Positions 43,360 to 50,641 of a stretch of 64,000 nt of DNA are shown piece after piece (within the stretch, counting starts at the first letter, position 1; every line of letters begins with the position of its first letter). This DNA is from Pseudodesulfovibrio aespoeensis Aspo-2. GTDB taxonomy: Bacteria > Desulfobacterota > Desulfovibrionia > Desulfovibrionales > Desulfovibrionaceae. Below the pieces are notes generated by a model. That model was not told the origin of the DNA. It made no database searches and saw nothing but the letters and a program-made list of their open reading frames with translations. Position numbers and translations under genes: made by a program. Location of the stretch: contig NC_014844.1 of assembly GCF_000176915.2 (NCBI RefSeq), positions 1,240,001-1,304,000 on the forward strand, read 5' to 3'.

Positions 43360-45107
43360 GGCTGACCCGAGATTGTCGGACCAATGAGGATGGTCGCACC
43401 TGGTTTGAGGCCGGAAACGATTTCAACCTCGGTCAAGGTCGTATCCCCGGTTTCCACCATTGTTTCCCTGACCGATCCGTCTGCCTCCACCACATGAACG
43501 CTGATGCCCTCCCCGGATCGATGCACAGCCGTCAAGGGCACAAGCAGCGCCTCCGGATTGGAGTAGGTCTGAACCTGCATGTTGGCAGTCATGCCCAGGC
43601 GCACCTGCTTCCCGACATCGTCAGGGAGGTCGCGCAGCCGTATGGTCGTGGTAAAGGTCGGAACCTGTCCCTCGTTGGCTTGCGAGGATATCTGCGCAAT
43701 AAGCCCTTTGAGCTGAATATCAGGAAAGGCATCGCCTGACACGAGCACAGGCTGCCCTTTTTCAAGGCTGTTGATATCCAGTTCGTCTACTTCGGTAGTG
43801 ATGGAAAGCCCTTCGAGGCTGCCAATGGAGAGAAGGGCCTGTCCCTCAGCCACAGACATCCCGGTCTCGACATTCTTCGCGTCCTTGTCCTTTGCGCTTG
43901 GCCGGATGGCTATCCCTGAAACCGGAGCCTTGATTTCCGCCTGTTCCAGTTTCTCCTCGGCGGCCTTCATCTTTGCCTCGGCATTGTCCAGTTCCATGCG
44001 GGCGATTTCAAGGTACTCGGCATCCCCTTTGCCCAGGGTCGACTGAAGGCTTTCAAGGCTTGAAAAGTATTGCATTTTCTTGTCGCCGACATCCTGCACG
44101 GAAGAGTCATACTCACTTTTGGGTATGATCCCCTGTTCATACAACGTCTTGTCTTCGGAAGCCTTGTTCTCTGCCTGTCTGAGCAGCCCTTTGGCCTGAT
44201 TCAAAGAGCGTTTCGCCTTGGAAACGTCGGGAGTTTTCTCCCACCCCTCAAGCTCAAGAGTCTTTTTCTTGGCCTTGATGTATTCAGCGCGCGCCTCCCG
44301 GACCTTGGCGACCATCTCGGCGGTATCCAGGACAAGCAAGGTCTGCCCTCGCTCAACGCTGTCGCCATAGAAGAACTGCTTGCTCTGAATCTTGCCCTGG
44401 AACGGAGCCGCCAAGGTGACCTCCTCCAATGGCGCCACAATCCCGGAAAGAGAGATGGTTCGCGTCACGGGCCGCGCGTTGACAACCATGGAATTCTGCG
44501 GCTCGCTCTCGCCACTTCGTCCTGCAATCGACGCCCCTTGAACCTCCATGAGCGAACTGCCGAACCAGTGAAAACTCCCGAGGCCGAGGAACAGGATGAG
44601 AATGGCGGCAGACAGCCAGTTGCGTATTCTCAGCCCCTGATGCAGAGCCGCTTCCAACGCTCTCCCATTTTCATCGGCCTGCCGCAGGGCGGCTTTCAGC
44701 TCCTCATTGAGCGAACGTTCGTTCGCCTTGAGTTCCTCCATCTCCGTTGCATCACGCAGGACCAGGAATGCTCCCTCGATTTTTCCGGACTCATTGCGCA
44801 AATGGGATGCTGTCACAGCAAGGGGAAGAGCGGTGCCATCCGGGCGGACATAGTCGACGAGTCTGTTATGAATAGCGGTTCTTTCGTAGACAGAGTCCAA
44901 CAGGACTTGCAAAAAGGCATCGTTGCCTTCTCGCTCAAGGGTGATTCTGGCAAGAGTCAGATTGCCATCGTCCATATTGATCGCCATCATGGAAGAAGCT
45001 GCCGGATTTCCACCGACAATCACCCCTTCGGCATTGAGGACCACGACCCCGTCGTTCATGTGTCGCAGGATACTGTCAGTAAAAATTCTTTCCCACTGTA
45101 TTGCCAT
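43356..45107 (-). CDS. PAS domain fused to a MacA/HlyD-type membrane fusion protein
   Basis: A 583-residue protein with an unusual order: cytoplasmic PAS domain (about 1-125; DGVVVLNAEGVIVGGNPAAS and an ALPLAVTASHLRNESGKIEG-like core ending in the TEMEEL linker), a coiled coil (about 125-160), one membrane helix (NWLSAAILILFLGLG, about 165-185), then a MacA-type adaptor. That part has the sandwich half IVAPLEEVTLAAPFQGKIQS, a long helical hairpin (about 255-385), then APVSGIAIRPSAKD and barrel segments. The start follows GGTGG, two bases after the upstream stop. Sensing from inside could gate export. Confidence 0.9.
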   Translation of the reverse strand: MAIQWERIFTDSILRHMNDGVVVLNAEGVIVGGNPAASSMMAINMDDGNLTLARITLEREGNDAFLQVLLDSVYERTAIHNRLVDYVRPDGTALPLAVTASHLRNESGKIEGAFLVLRDATEMEELKANERSLNEELKAALRQADENGRALEAALHQGLRIRNWLSAAILILFLGLGSFHWFGSSLMEVQGASIAGRSGESEPQNSMVVNARPVTRTISLSGIVAPLEEVTLAAPFQGKIQSKQFFYGDSVERGQTLLVLDTAEMVAKVREARAEYIKAKKKTLELEGWEKTPDVSKAKRSLNQAKGLLRQAENKASEDKTLYEQGIIPKSEYDSSVQDVGDKKMQYFSSLESLQSTLGKGDAEYLEIARMELDNAEAKMKAAEEKLEQAEIKAPVSGIAIRPSAKDKDAKNVETGMSVAEGQALLSIGSLEGLSITTEVDELDINSLEKGQPVLVSGDAFPDIQLKGLIAQISSQANEGQVPTFTTTIRLRDLPDDVGKQVRLGMTANMQVQTYSNPEALLVPLTAVHRSGEGISVHVVEADGSVRETMVETGDTTLTEVEIVSGLKPGATILIGPTISGQP

Positions 45108-45109
45108 GC

Positions 45110-46717
45110 TTACCACCATGTCCATATGAGCGGTCTGACCTCGTCATTCAACTCTTTTTCCAACGCGGCATCGTTCTGTTTGAACTCGATTTTCCACGTG
45201 TCCATGGTAGTGCCGAGCAATTGATCCAACTCCAAAAGGGACTGAAGATAGGCGATGGAGCTGGCAACTTCATCCTGTTGCGCCTGGACCAACTGGTCCT
45301 GATAGGTGACCACCTGGAAATTGGTGGAACGCCCTGTCATGAGTTTGGTGTTTTCATTCTGCAACTGCAAAGCCTTGAGTTCGGTATTGCGTTTCGCCAG
45401 CGAGATGAACTTGAGCCGCATATTCACATTGCGAACCGTATTTGCGACCGTGGTTTGCAGATCTGTTTCAGCCTTTTCCAAATCAATTTTCGCGCGCCGC
45501 TTATCTGCAACAGCCTGCAGGAGCACCTGTTTTCTATCCAGGTAGTCCGCGCCCCATAAGTTGATGGGGGCGCTGAGCTCTATGCCGGCTTTGAACTCGG
45601 TATCGGTATGGTTGTAACCGGGGTTGTCATTGGAATACGCCTCGCCGTATCCACTTTTGAGCGACAGATCCCACATGCGCTCGTTCTCAGTCATCATGAA
45701 GCGCGTTTCCGCTTCGGTTACAGCAAAAACCTTATCCAGATAAGACTGATTGTTCTTCACGGCGACAACCATGCAGGCGTCCAAATCCGGTGTGATTATC
45801 GGATAATCCTCTTTCACCGGCTCAATGACTATATTCGGATCAAGGTTCAGAAAGTTGAGTAGGTTACGTCTGGCATCGTCATAACTGTTTCGAGTTTGCT
45901 CCAAGGACAGTTCCTGCGACGCTTCGTCGGCTTCGGCCTGAATTACGTCACTCTGCGACATGCGCCCCAACGTCATCTTGAGACGATTGGTCTCCAGCAG
46001 CCGTTTGGATCGACCGAGCGCCTGTTCCTGAATCGCCAGATTTTCCTTTGCCTGAACAAAGGTGAAAAAATAGTTCACGCCTTCATTGATCAAAGCGCTC
46101 AATGTGTCGCGCAGATTCAATATGTTCCGCTGCTCCTGGATACGGGCAAGTCGGACGGAGGCCATGTTGTAGTCGATACCCCCACCCTTGAGGAGCGGCT
46201 GGGTGAGATCTATGCCCCAGGAAGACGTGTGCCCGCCAGACTTGCTGTTGCTGCGATCGACACTCCCGGAAGCGCTGTTGTAGGAAAGGGAACCATCGCT
46301 ATTGTCCTTATACGTATTGTCCCAAGTGAATGTCAGGGTTGCGCCTGTCGGCACCTTCTGGTCCACCGTTGCCTTGGCTCCGGCCTCCTTGGTGGTCGAG
46401 GACGCTTTTTGGGCATCCCCCCGCATTCGCTTGTTCCTCTCAATGGTTTCAAGATTGACCGTTCCGTCGATGTTGACATTGGGTTCAAACTTGGCTTCTG
46501 CCTGCTCAATGCCGAATTTTTCAAGAACCCGGCTCAAATAGGTGGTCTGCACATTCAGATTGTTCCGCAAAGTCAGCCCGACAACTTCACCCATGCTCAG
46601 TTGAAGCACCGTCGGTTCCGCGTTGTCCGGGACGCTTGCAGCCTGAGATTGCCCCCCATACGCCACCATGAACATGCAGCCGACAATGATCCACACTGAC
46701 CGCTGATATTCTCTCAA
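45110..46717 (-). CDS. TolC-family outer-membrane efflux protein
   Basis: A 535-residue TolC-like protein with signal peptide (ending near SQA-ASVP). TolC features are LSMGEVVGLTLRNNLNVQ at the N-terminus and paired long helices in both repeats, for example AKENLAIQEQALGRSKRLLE and KFISLAKRNTELKALQLQN. A TTG start at 46717 is chosen because GAGGAG lies six bases upstream; the longer frame to 46762 lacks a site. It heads the exporter operon (outer-membrane channel, PAS adaptor, ATPase, permease). Confidence 0.87.
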   Translation of the reverse strand: MREYQRSVWIIVGCMFMVAYGGQSQAASVPDNAEPTVLQLSMGEVVGLTLRNNLNVQTTYLSRVLEKFGIEQAEAKFEPNVNIDGTVNLETIERNKRMRGDAQKASSTTKEAGAKATVDQKVPTGATLTFTWDNTYKDNSDGSLSYNSASGSVDRSNSKSGGHTSSWGIDLTQPLLKGGGIDYNMASVRLARIQEQRNILNLRDTLSALINEGVNYFFTFVQAKENLAIQEQALGRSKRLLETNRLKMTLGRMSQSDVIQAEADEASQELSLEQTRNSYDDARRNLLNFLNLDPNIVIEPVKEDYPIITPDLDACMVVAVKNNQSYLDKVFAVTEAETRFMMTENERMWDLSLKSGYGEAYSNDNPGYNHTDTEFKAGIELSAPINLWGADYLDRKQVLLQAVADKRRAKIDLEKAETDLQTTVANTVRNVNMRLKFISLAKRNTELKALQLQNENTKLMTGRSTNFQVVTYQDQLVQAQQDEVASSIAYLQSLLELDQLLGTTMDTWKIEFKQNDAALEKELNDEVRPLIWTWW

Positions 46718-46770
46718 AGGCTTCTCCTCAAACACATCAGGAACACAGGGGGGTTGCCGCACCGGCCTAA

Positions 46771-46894
46771 CAGGCTGTTGAAAAACGGCGATCTGCGTCG
46801 TTGCTTCAAAAAGTTCAAACCCTCTCGTACAGGAAGTACGCTTCGGCCTTGAACTTTTTTCGCGCCTAGCATCTCACCATTTTTGAACAGCCTG
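46771..46894. repeat. Palindromic MITE/REP-like element
   Basis: A 124-base imperfect palindrome bounded by CAGGCTGTTGAAAAACGG and, inverted, CAGGCTGTTCAAAAATGG. Inner arms (CAAAAAGTTCAA and TTGAACTTTTTTCG) also pair and the centre is CGTAC-AGGAA-GTACG. It has no coding capacity and lies between the exporter operon start and the TTCACGT site at 47025. Such end sequences are typical of short mobile repeats spread by a transposase in trans. Confidence 0.75.
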
Positions 46895-47024
46895 CGCGTT
46901 CCGACTATTTCAACGACCTGCTAAGACCAAGACTTGCCGGTTCAGACTAATTTTCTTCAGAGAGACAAACATTTCAGATAGATACCAAACTCTGCAACAC
47001 GCATGGAATTGTCAATTCCATTCA

Positions 47025-47041
47025 ACGTGAATTCACGTGAA
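47025..47041 (-). promoter_or_regulatory. ACGTGAA direct-repeat site B
   Basis: ACGTGAA at 47025 and 47035 (ten-base period), overlapping the palindrome TTCACGTGAA. It is about 310 bases upstream of the TolC-like gene, of which 124 bases are the palindromic element at 46771-46894. The organisation equals site A at 41459-41482. Confidence 0.55.
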
Positions 47042-47160
47042 CTGTGTGGCAATGTTTTAAATTTGTTCACAATAGTCAGTATCTGGACAAGCGGCGAGTA
47101 GGGAGAGACGAAACGGAAAGATGCGAATGAACCTATGCAAAACAGACAATCTTCCACAGA

Positions 47161-47199
47161 CAAAAGGAGTTCCCGGACACCATTCGTCCGGGAACTCCC
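47161..47199 (-). terminator. Rho-independent terminator after the small-protein genes
   Basis: A perfect 13-bp stem (GGAGTTCCCGGAC at 47166-47178 with GTCCGGGAACTCC at 47186-47198, seven-base loop) followed on the minus strand by TTTTG. It lies 22 bases after the stop of the 47221-47622 gene. Confidence 0.88.
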
Positions 47200-47220
47200 A
47201 AAGCCACGTAACCATCCAGT

Positions 47221-47622
47221 CTACTGCGAAGGGCATCCCTTGGCGGTCATGGCCGAAGGGGACCAGCTAAAATGCTCGGCATTTTTTGTGTAGACAACAC
47301 AGTACTGGTAATTACTCATTCCGATTGACTTGTAACAGGGCTCAAGCCCCAGTCGGTTTTCCCATATGGCATACCCCACAAGGGAAGCCATCTCGACTCC
47401 GCAGATGAGCTCGACGAGCCCAGGGCTGGAGGCTGCATTTTGCAAGCCAGCCTCTTTGATTTTGTTGGCTTTCTGGTCCGAAGCAGGCGCATTCGAGAGA
47501 TAATCCTCGATGACACTCCTTAATCTGCTTCCGGCAGGATCTGTGTCACCCGCCCACGCTGGAACAGAGATCAACACCCCTGCCAGAGCTACAACTGCCA
47601 AAAATGACGCTATTCCTTTCAT
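47221..47622 (-). CDS. Small exported protein of unknown function
   Basis: A 133-residue protein with a clear signal peptide (hydrophobic core FLAVVALAGVLISV, cleavage near AWA-GDTD). The mature chain has four Cys (ELICGVE, EPCYKS, YQYCVVY, KGCPSQ), suggesting disulfides outside the cytoplasm. The core SSPGLVELICGVEMASLVGYAIWEN (quoted in part: LICGVEMASLVGY) is not a motif I know. GAGGAGG precedes the ATG. It is the last of three secreted-protein genes on this strand and is followed by a strong terminator. Confidence 0.72.
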   Translation of the reverse strand: MKGIASFLAVVALAGVLISVPAWAGDTDPAGSRLRSVIEDYLSNAPASDQKANKIKEAGLQNAASSPGLVELICGVEMASLVGYAIWENRLGLEPCYKSIGMSNYQYCVVYTKNAEHFSWSPSAMTAKGCPSQ

Positions 47623-47666
47623 GGTGATCCTCCTCGAAATGTAGAATGAACAAGTATGATAAGCCC

Positions 47667-48050
47667 TTACTCTACTACGACAAATCGAAGCGAGCAGGAG
47701 TCCCCCTCCTCCGAGATTGAAGCGCAACTGGACTTCCCGACCTGAACAGGACATTGCCCATTGTTTGACAGAATGATGTACTCGCATGTGTCATGAAACG
47801 TTATCTCCCACTTAGGAACCAAAGCGCCTTCCTTGTGCGTGGTCTCACTTTTGGAAAAACGTACTGTCCCGTCTTTCGCCACAACTCGGCTGATTTCCCG
47901 TTTCCCATCCCAGGAACTCGTTGAGAGCCGAACGGTCAGCTCCTTGCCTGTCTTGTTGACCACTTCGATGGCAACCCCGTCATCAGCATGGGCCGTCACA
48001 GCACCAAGAAAGAGCAGACACACAATGATAAGACATCGTATTCCATTCAT
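47667..48050 (-). CDS. Small exported protein of unknown function
   Basis: A 127-residue protein with signal peptide (CLIIVCLLFLGAVTAHA, then DDG). The mature part looks like a single beta-sandwich (VAIEVVNKTGKELTVRLS at the start) with three Cys (DTCEYI, GQCPVQ, SSCASI and a fourth in DSCSLRF), likely disulfide-bonded. No family is recognised. GAGGTG precedes the ATG, and it lies between two other secreted-protein genes (44- and 120-base gaps). Confidence 0.7.
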   Translation of the reverse strand: MNGIRCLIIVCLLFLGAVTAHADDGVAIEVVNKTGKELTVRLSTSSWDGKREISRVVAKDGTVRFSKSETTHKEGALVPKWEITFHDTCEYIILSNNGQCPVQVGKSSCASISEEGDSCSLRFVVVE

Positions 48051-48170
48051 AATACACCTCGAAAAGCATTTTGCACTCTTTCCCAACTGCCAATTCGAGC
48101 AACCGTGGACTTTTTGGACGGAGTTCAGCAATTGGACACGTACGACTGAAACCACGGATAGGGATACAAC

Positions 48171-48653
48171 CTAATTCGCGTTACGCACCGGCCATATATA
48201 GGAGTACGTGCCTTCACGGGCATATGTTTTCACTTCCCCGGTCTTCATATACACTGTGTAGTTGCGATAGTACTCCTTCCACGGATCATATTGCGAAACA
48301 GTGCTCGACCAATGAGGGATGGTATCAGGGTATCGCATGTCAAATGGATGGCTGCCGCTGCCCATATGGGAATAAAGCTCCACAAGCTCATCTTTTGTTG
48401 GAAGCCGCCATCCGCCTTTGCCGCCCAAGCTGCAGGAGGATACAGCCGCCAGAGCTTGATCCCACTTCATATACTCGTATGGGGTTGCCTTTTGGGACCA
48501 CATCAATCCTGACATCGTATCCGTGACCGTGCCGTCCTTGTTGTCGACAAAAGTCTCTGCATGCAAATTACCTACACAAGCAAAAAACAACACGCCGCAC
48601 GCGAGTATGACTTGAGCAAAACACCTTATGCTCTTCAAATTTGAACTACGCAT
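48171..48653 (-). CDS. Exported DUF1566-domain protein
   Basis: A 160-residue protein with signal peptide (about 1-31, ending NLHA). The mature part matches DUF1566 (Lcl C-terminal domain): FVDNKDGTVTDTMSGLMWSQ, GGWRLPTKDELVELY and a final YIWPVRN segment. These domains occur in surface or secreted proteins and are usually followed by a strand-rich fold; biochemical function is unknown. GGAGG precedes the ATG. It is the first of the three secreted-protein genes. Confidence 0.82.
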   Translation of the reverse strand: MRSSNLKSIRCFAQVILACGVLFFACVGNLHAETFVDNKDGTVTDTMSGLMWSQKATPYEYMKWDQALAAVSSCSLGGKGGWRLPTKDELVELYSHMGSGSHPFDMRYPDTIPHWSSTVSQYDPWKEYYRNYTVYMKTGEVKTYAREGTYSYIWPVRNAN

Positions 48654-49168
48654 TTTCCCTCCGGTTAATTCGCTGTGTAATACGGTTGCCGGGCTGCAAA
48701 AAATTACCATACAACGCCCCGAGGCAAGGGGATTCAGTCCCACACATGAACTAGACGGCTTTATGATTCCTTCGTCAATTTTATTCCGTGTGAATCCAAG
48801 TGAAGATACGCACCGAGCCGACAACACACTATTTTTTCCAAATCCACGTGTCGAGCCATGGTCGGGTTGTTCAGAGAGGTGGTCTCGGAAAGCTTGACTC
48901 TGCCCTCCATGCCTCTTTCGGCATAGGCGAACTCTTCACCAAGAATTCCACAGCCGTTGCGCTTGCGCTCCTCTGGAAAAAGTGTCGTCATGCTCTTATG
49001 TGCAACGCTGCGTCGCCAGATGTAGTCGGCGATCGCAGTCGGCTGTCCAAATCGGCGGTTCGGGGTGGTTAAGCCCAACTGGAAACATATCGAGTCTCCG
49101 GCAATTTTTCTTACTTCATGAAAAAACAGGAGAAGTTACTTCGTCTCCGCAGGCCGCTCTTCCTTAAG
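48654..49168. other. Intergenic stretch without a supported gene
   Basis: About 500 bases between divergent genes. Open frames exist on both strands (about 90-105 codons) but start at TTG or weak ATG codons, have no ribosome sites and show no recognisable motif. Nothing else is seen before the TTCACGT repeat at 49169. Confidence 0.5.
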
Positions 49169-49223
49169 TTCACGTTTTTCACGTCAACATTTCTTGACAG
49201 CATTTGCGCGCTGGTGCTTAGTT
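49169..49223 (+). promoter_or_regulatory. TTCACGT direct-repeat site C and TTGACA promoter element
   Basis: TTCACGT at 49169 and 49178 (nine-base period) resembles sites A and B, read on the other strand. It is followed ten bases later by TTGACA (49194-49199) and, about 18 bases on, TTAGTT (49218-49223). The repeat lies about 120 bases upstream of the esterase start, the same distance as site A from its gene. Confidence 0.5.
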
Positions 49224-49302
49224 AATAAAATCAATAATTAAAATGTGTTGTAGTGGGACTGCTGCGCTTTCAAGTGCGAAAAATTATGATTGGATCAAAG
49301 CA

Positions 49303-50367
49303 ATGCAGATCAAGAGAGCCTTATATGCACTGATACTCCTCACGGCAGGGCTTTTTCTGTTTTGGTGGGTCCAGGGAGCGCTCGGCCCTGACGAACCACG
49401 GGGGGCGCTAGCAAGTCCATCCACCAGCATGCTATCCAATGATGCAATGGATCACATCAGCCCTCAAGCCAGAGCATTCATTGCCGCCAACCGCCCTCTG
49501 ACTCTGGATGGACCGCTGACTCCAGAACGAGCACGGCAAATGCGAAAACAGCAGGCCGTAGCAGAAGAAGAATCCTTGAACGCCCTCCAGAACTCTCTGG
49601 GGTTTTTCACGCAGGAACGAGTCATTCACGGGGTGAGGGTGCTCGTCATCACACCCAGGGGATATGCCAAATCCAATGACGGAAAAATGGCCATGTATAT
49701 TCACGGAGGCGGCTATGCTCTGAAGTCGGCGCTTGATGCCTCTGCCGTCCTCATGAGCAGTGCCTTGGGACTCCGTGTCTTTTCCATTGAATACCGATTG
49801 GCGCCGGAACACCCCTTCCCGGAAGCCTTGCGCCAATGTCTGGCCGTCTATGAAGAGCTGGTGCAGGAGTTCGACCCGCAAGACACGGTCATGTTGGGCG
49901 GCTCCGCAGGAGGCGGCCTCGTTCTCGCCACGCTACTCAGCGCGCGTGACAACGGGTTGCCCCTTCCCAAAGCCGTAGGATTGTTTTCTCCCTGGTCCGA
50001 CCTCACGCGGACCGGCGACAGTTATTACGCCAACGAAGGGCGCGACCCGATCCTGAAGTGGGAAGGGAATATTGAGTATTTCGCGGCAAGTTATGCTGGC
50101 GGGAATGACCCCAGGCAGCCCCTCTTGTCGCCCGTATATGGCGACTACACAGGCTTTCCTTCGACAATGATCATCTCTGGAACCCGCGACCTTTTCCTGA
50201 GCAACAGCGTGCGTCTCAGTCGAGTGATGCAACGGGCCGGGGTTGTAGTTGAGCTTCAGATTTGGGACGAAATGTTCCACGGCTTCGACCTGATGCCTGA
50301 CCTGCCGGAAGGCAAAGAGGCCCGGCAAACGATGTCTACGTTCCTGCTTGATGCCCTTGCACAATAA
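49303..50367 (+). CDS. Membrane-anchored HSL-family alpha/beta hydrolase (esterase)
   Basis: A 354-residue protein with one N-terminal membrane helix (about 6-25) as an uncleaved anchor, so the enzyme likely faces the periplasm. The hormone-sensitive-lipase family motifs are HGGGYAL (oxyanion hole) and GGSAGGG (nucleophile Ser; usually GDSAGG), with Asp in SGTRDLFL and His in EMFHGFD completing the triad. EYRLAPEHPFPEAL is also typical. The ATG at 49303 is preceded by GGATCAAAGCA; an ATG at 49243 lacks a site. It carries the shared TTCACGT repeat upstream. Confidence 0.87.
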   Translation: MQIKRALYALILLTAGLFLFWWVQGALGPDEPRGALASPSTSMLSNDAMDHISPQARAFIAANRPLTLDGPLTPERARQMRKQQAVAEEESLNALQNSLGFFTQERVIHGVRVLVITPRGYAKSNDGKMAMYIHGGGYALKSALDASAVLMSSALGLRVFSIEYRLAPEHPFPEALRQCLAVYEELVQEFDPQDTVMLGGSAGGGLVLATLLSARDNGLPLPKAVGLFSPWSDLTRTGDSYYANEGRDPILKWEGNIEYFAASYAGGNDPRQPLLSPVYGDYTGFPSTMIISGTRDLFLSNSVRLSRVMQRAGVVVELQIWDEMFHGFDLMPDLPEGKEARQTMSTFLLDALAQ

Positions 50368-50641
50368 CAATCAGCCGTCATTGACAACGTAAATGCCATA
50401 ACTGTCAATAACCAAGCAGTCCAAGAGAGGAACAACTCTTTTTTTCTTCATTTTTCATAGTCAAAGAAAACTACTTTGCCTCGCCTCCAAGTATGGAGCA
50501 TTTTTCAACTGCCCAGTCGCGCGTTCACCGTGTTCAGCGCTGCTTCCACGGCCACGTGTTAAATGGATGGACTTTATTGTGTTTGAATGTCACCTAATCA
50601 TACAATAGAGAAACAACAACTGATTATCCCAGAGACAATTC

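Noticed and set aside
48761-49078. Overlapping ~90-105 codon frames on both strands between divergent genes
   Set aside because: TTG or weak starts, no ribosome sites, no motifs; treated as intergenic.
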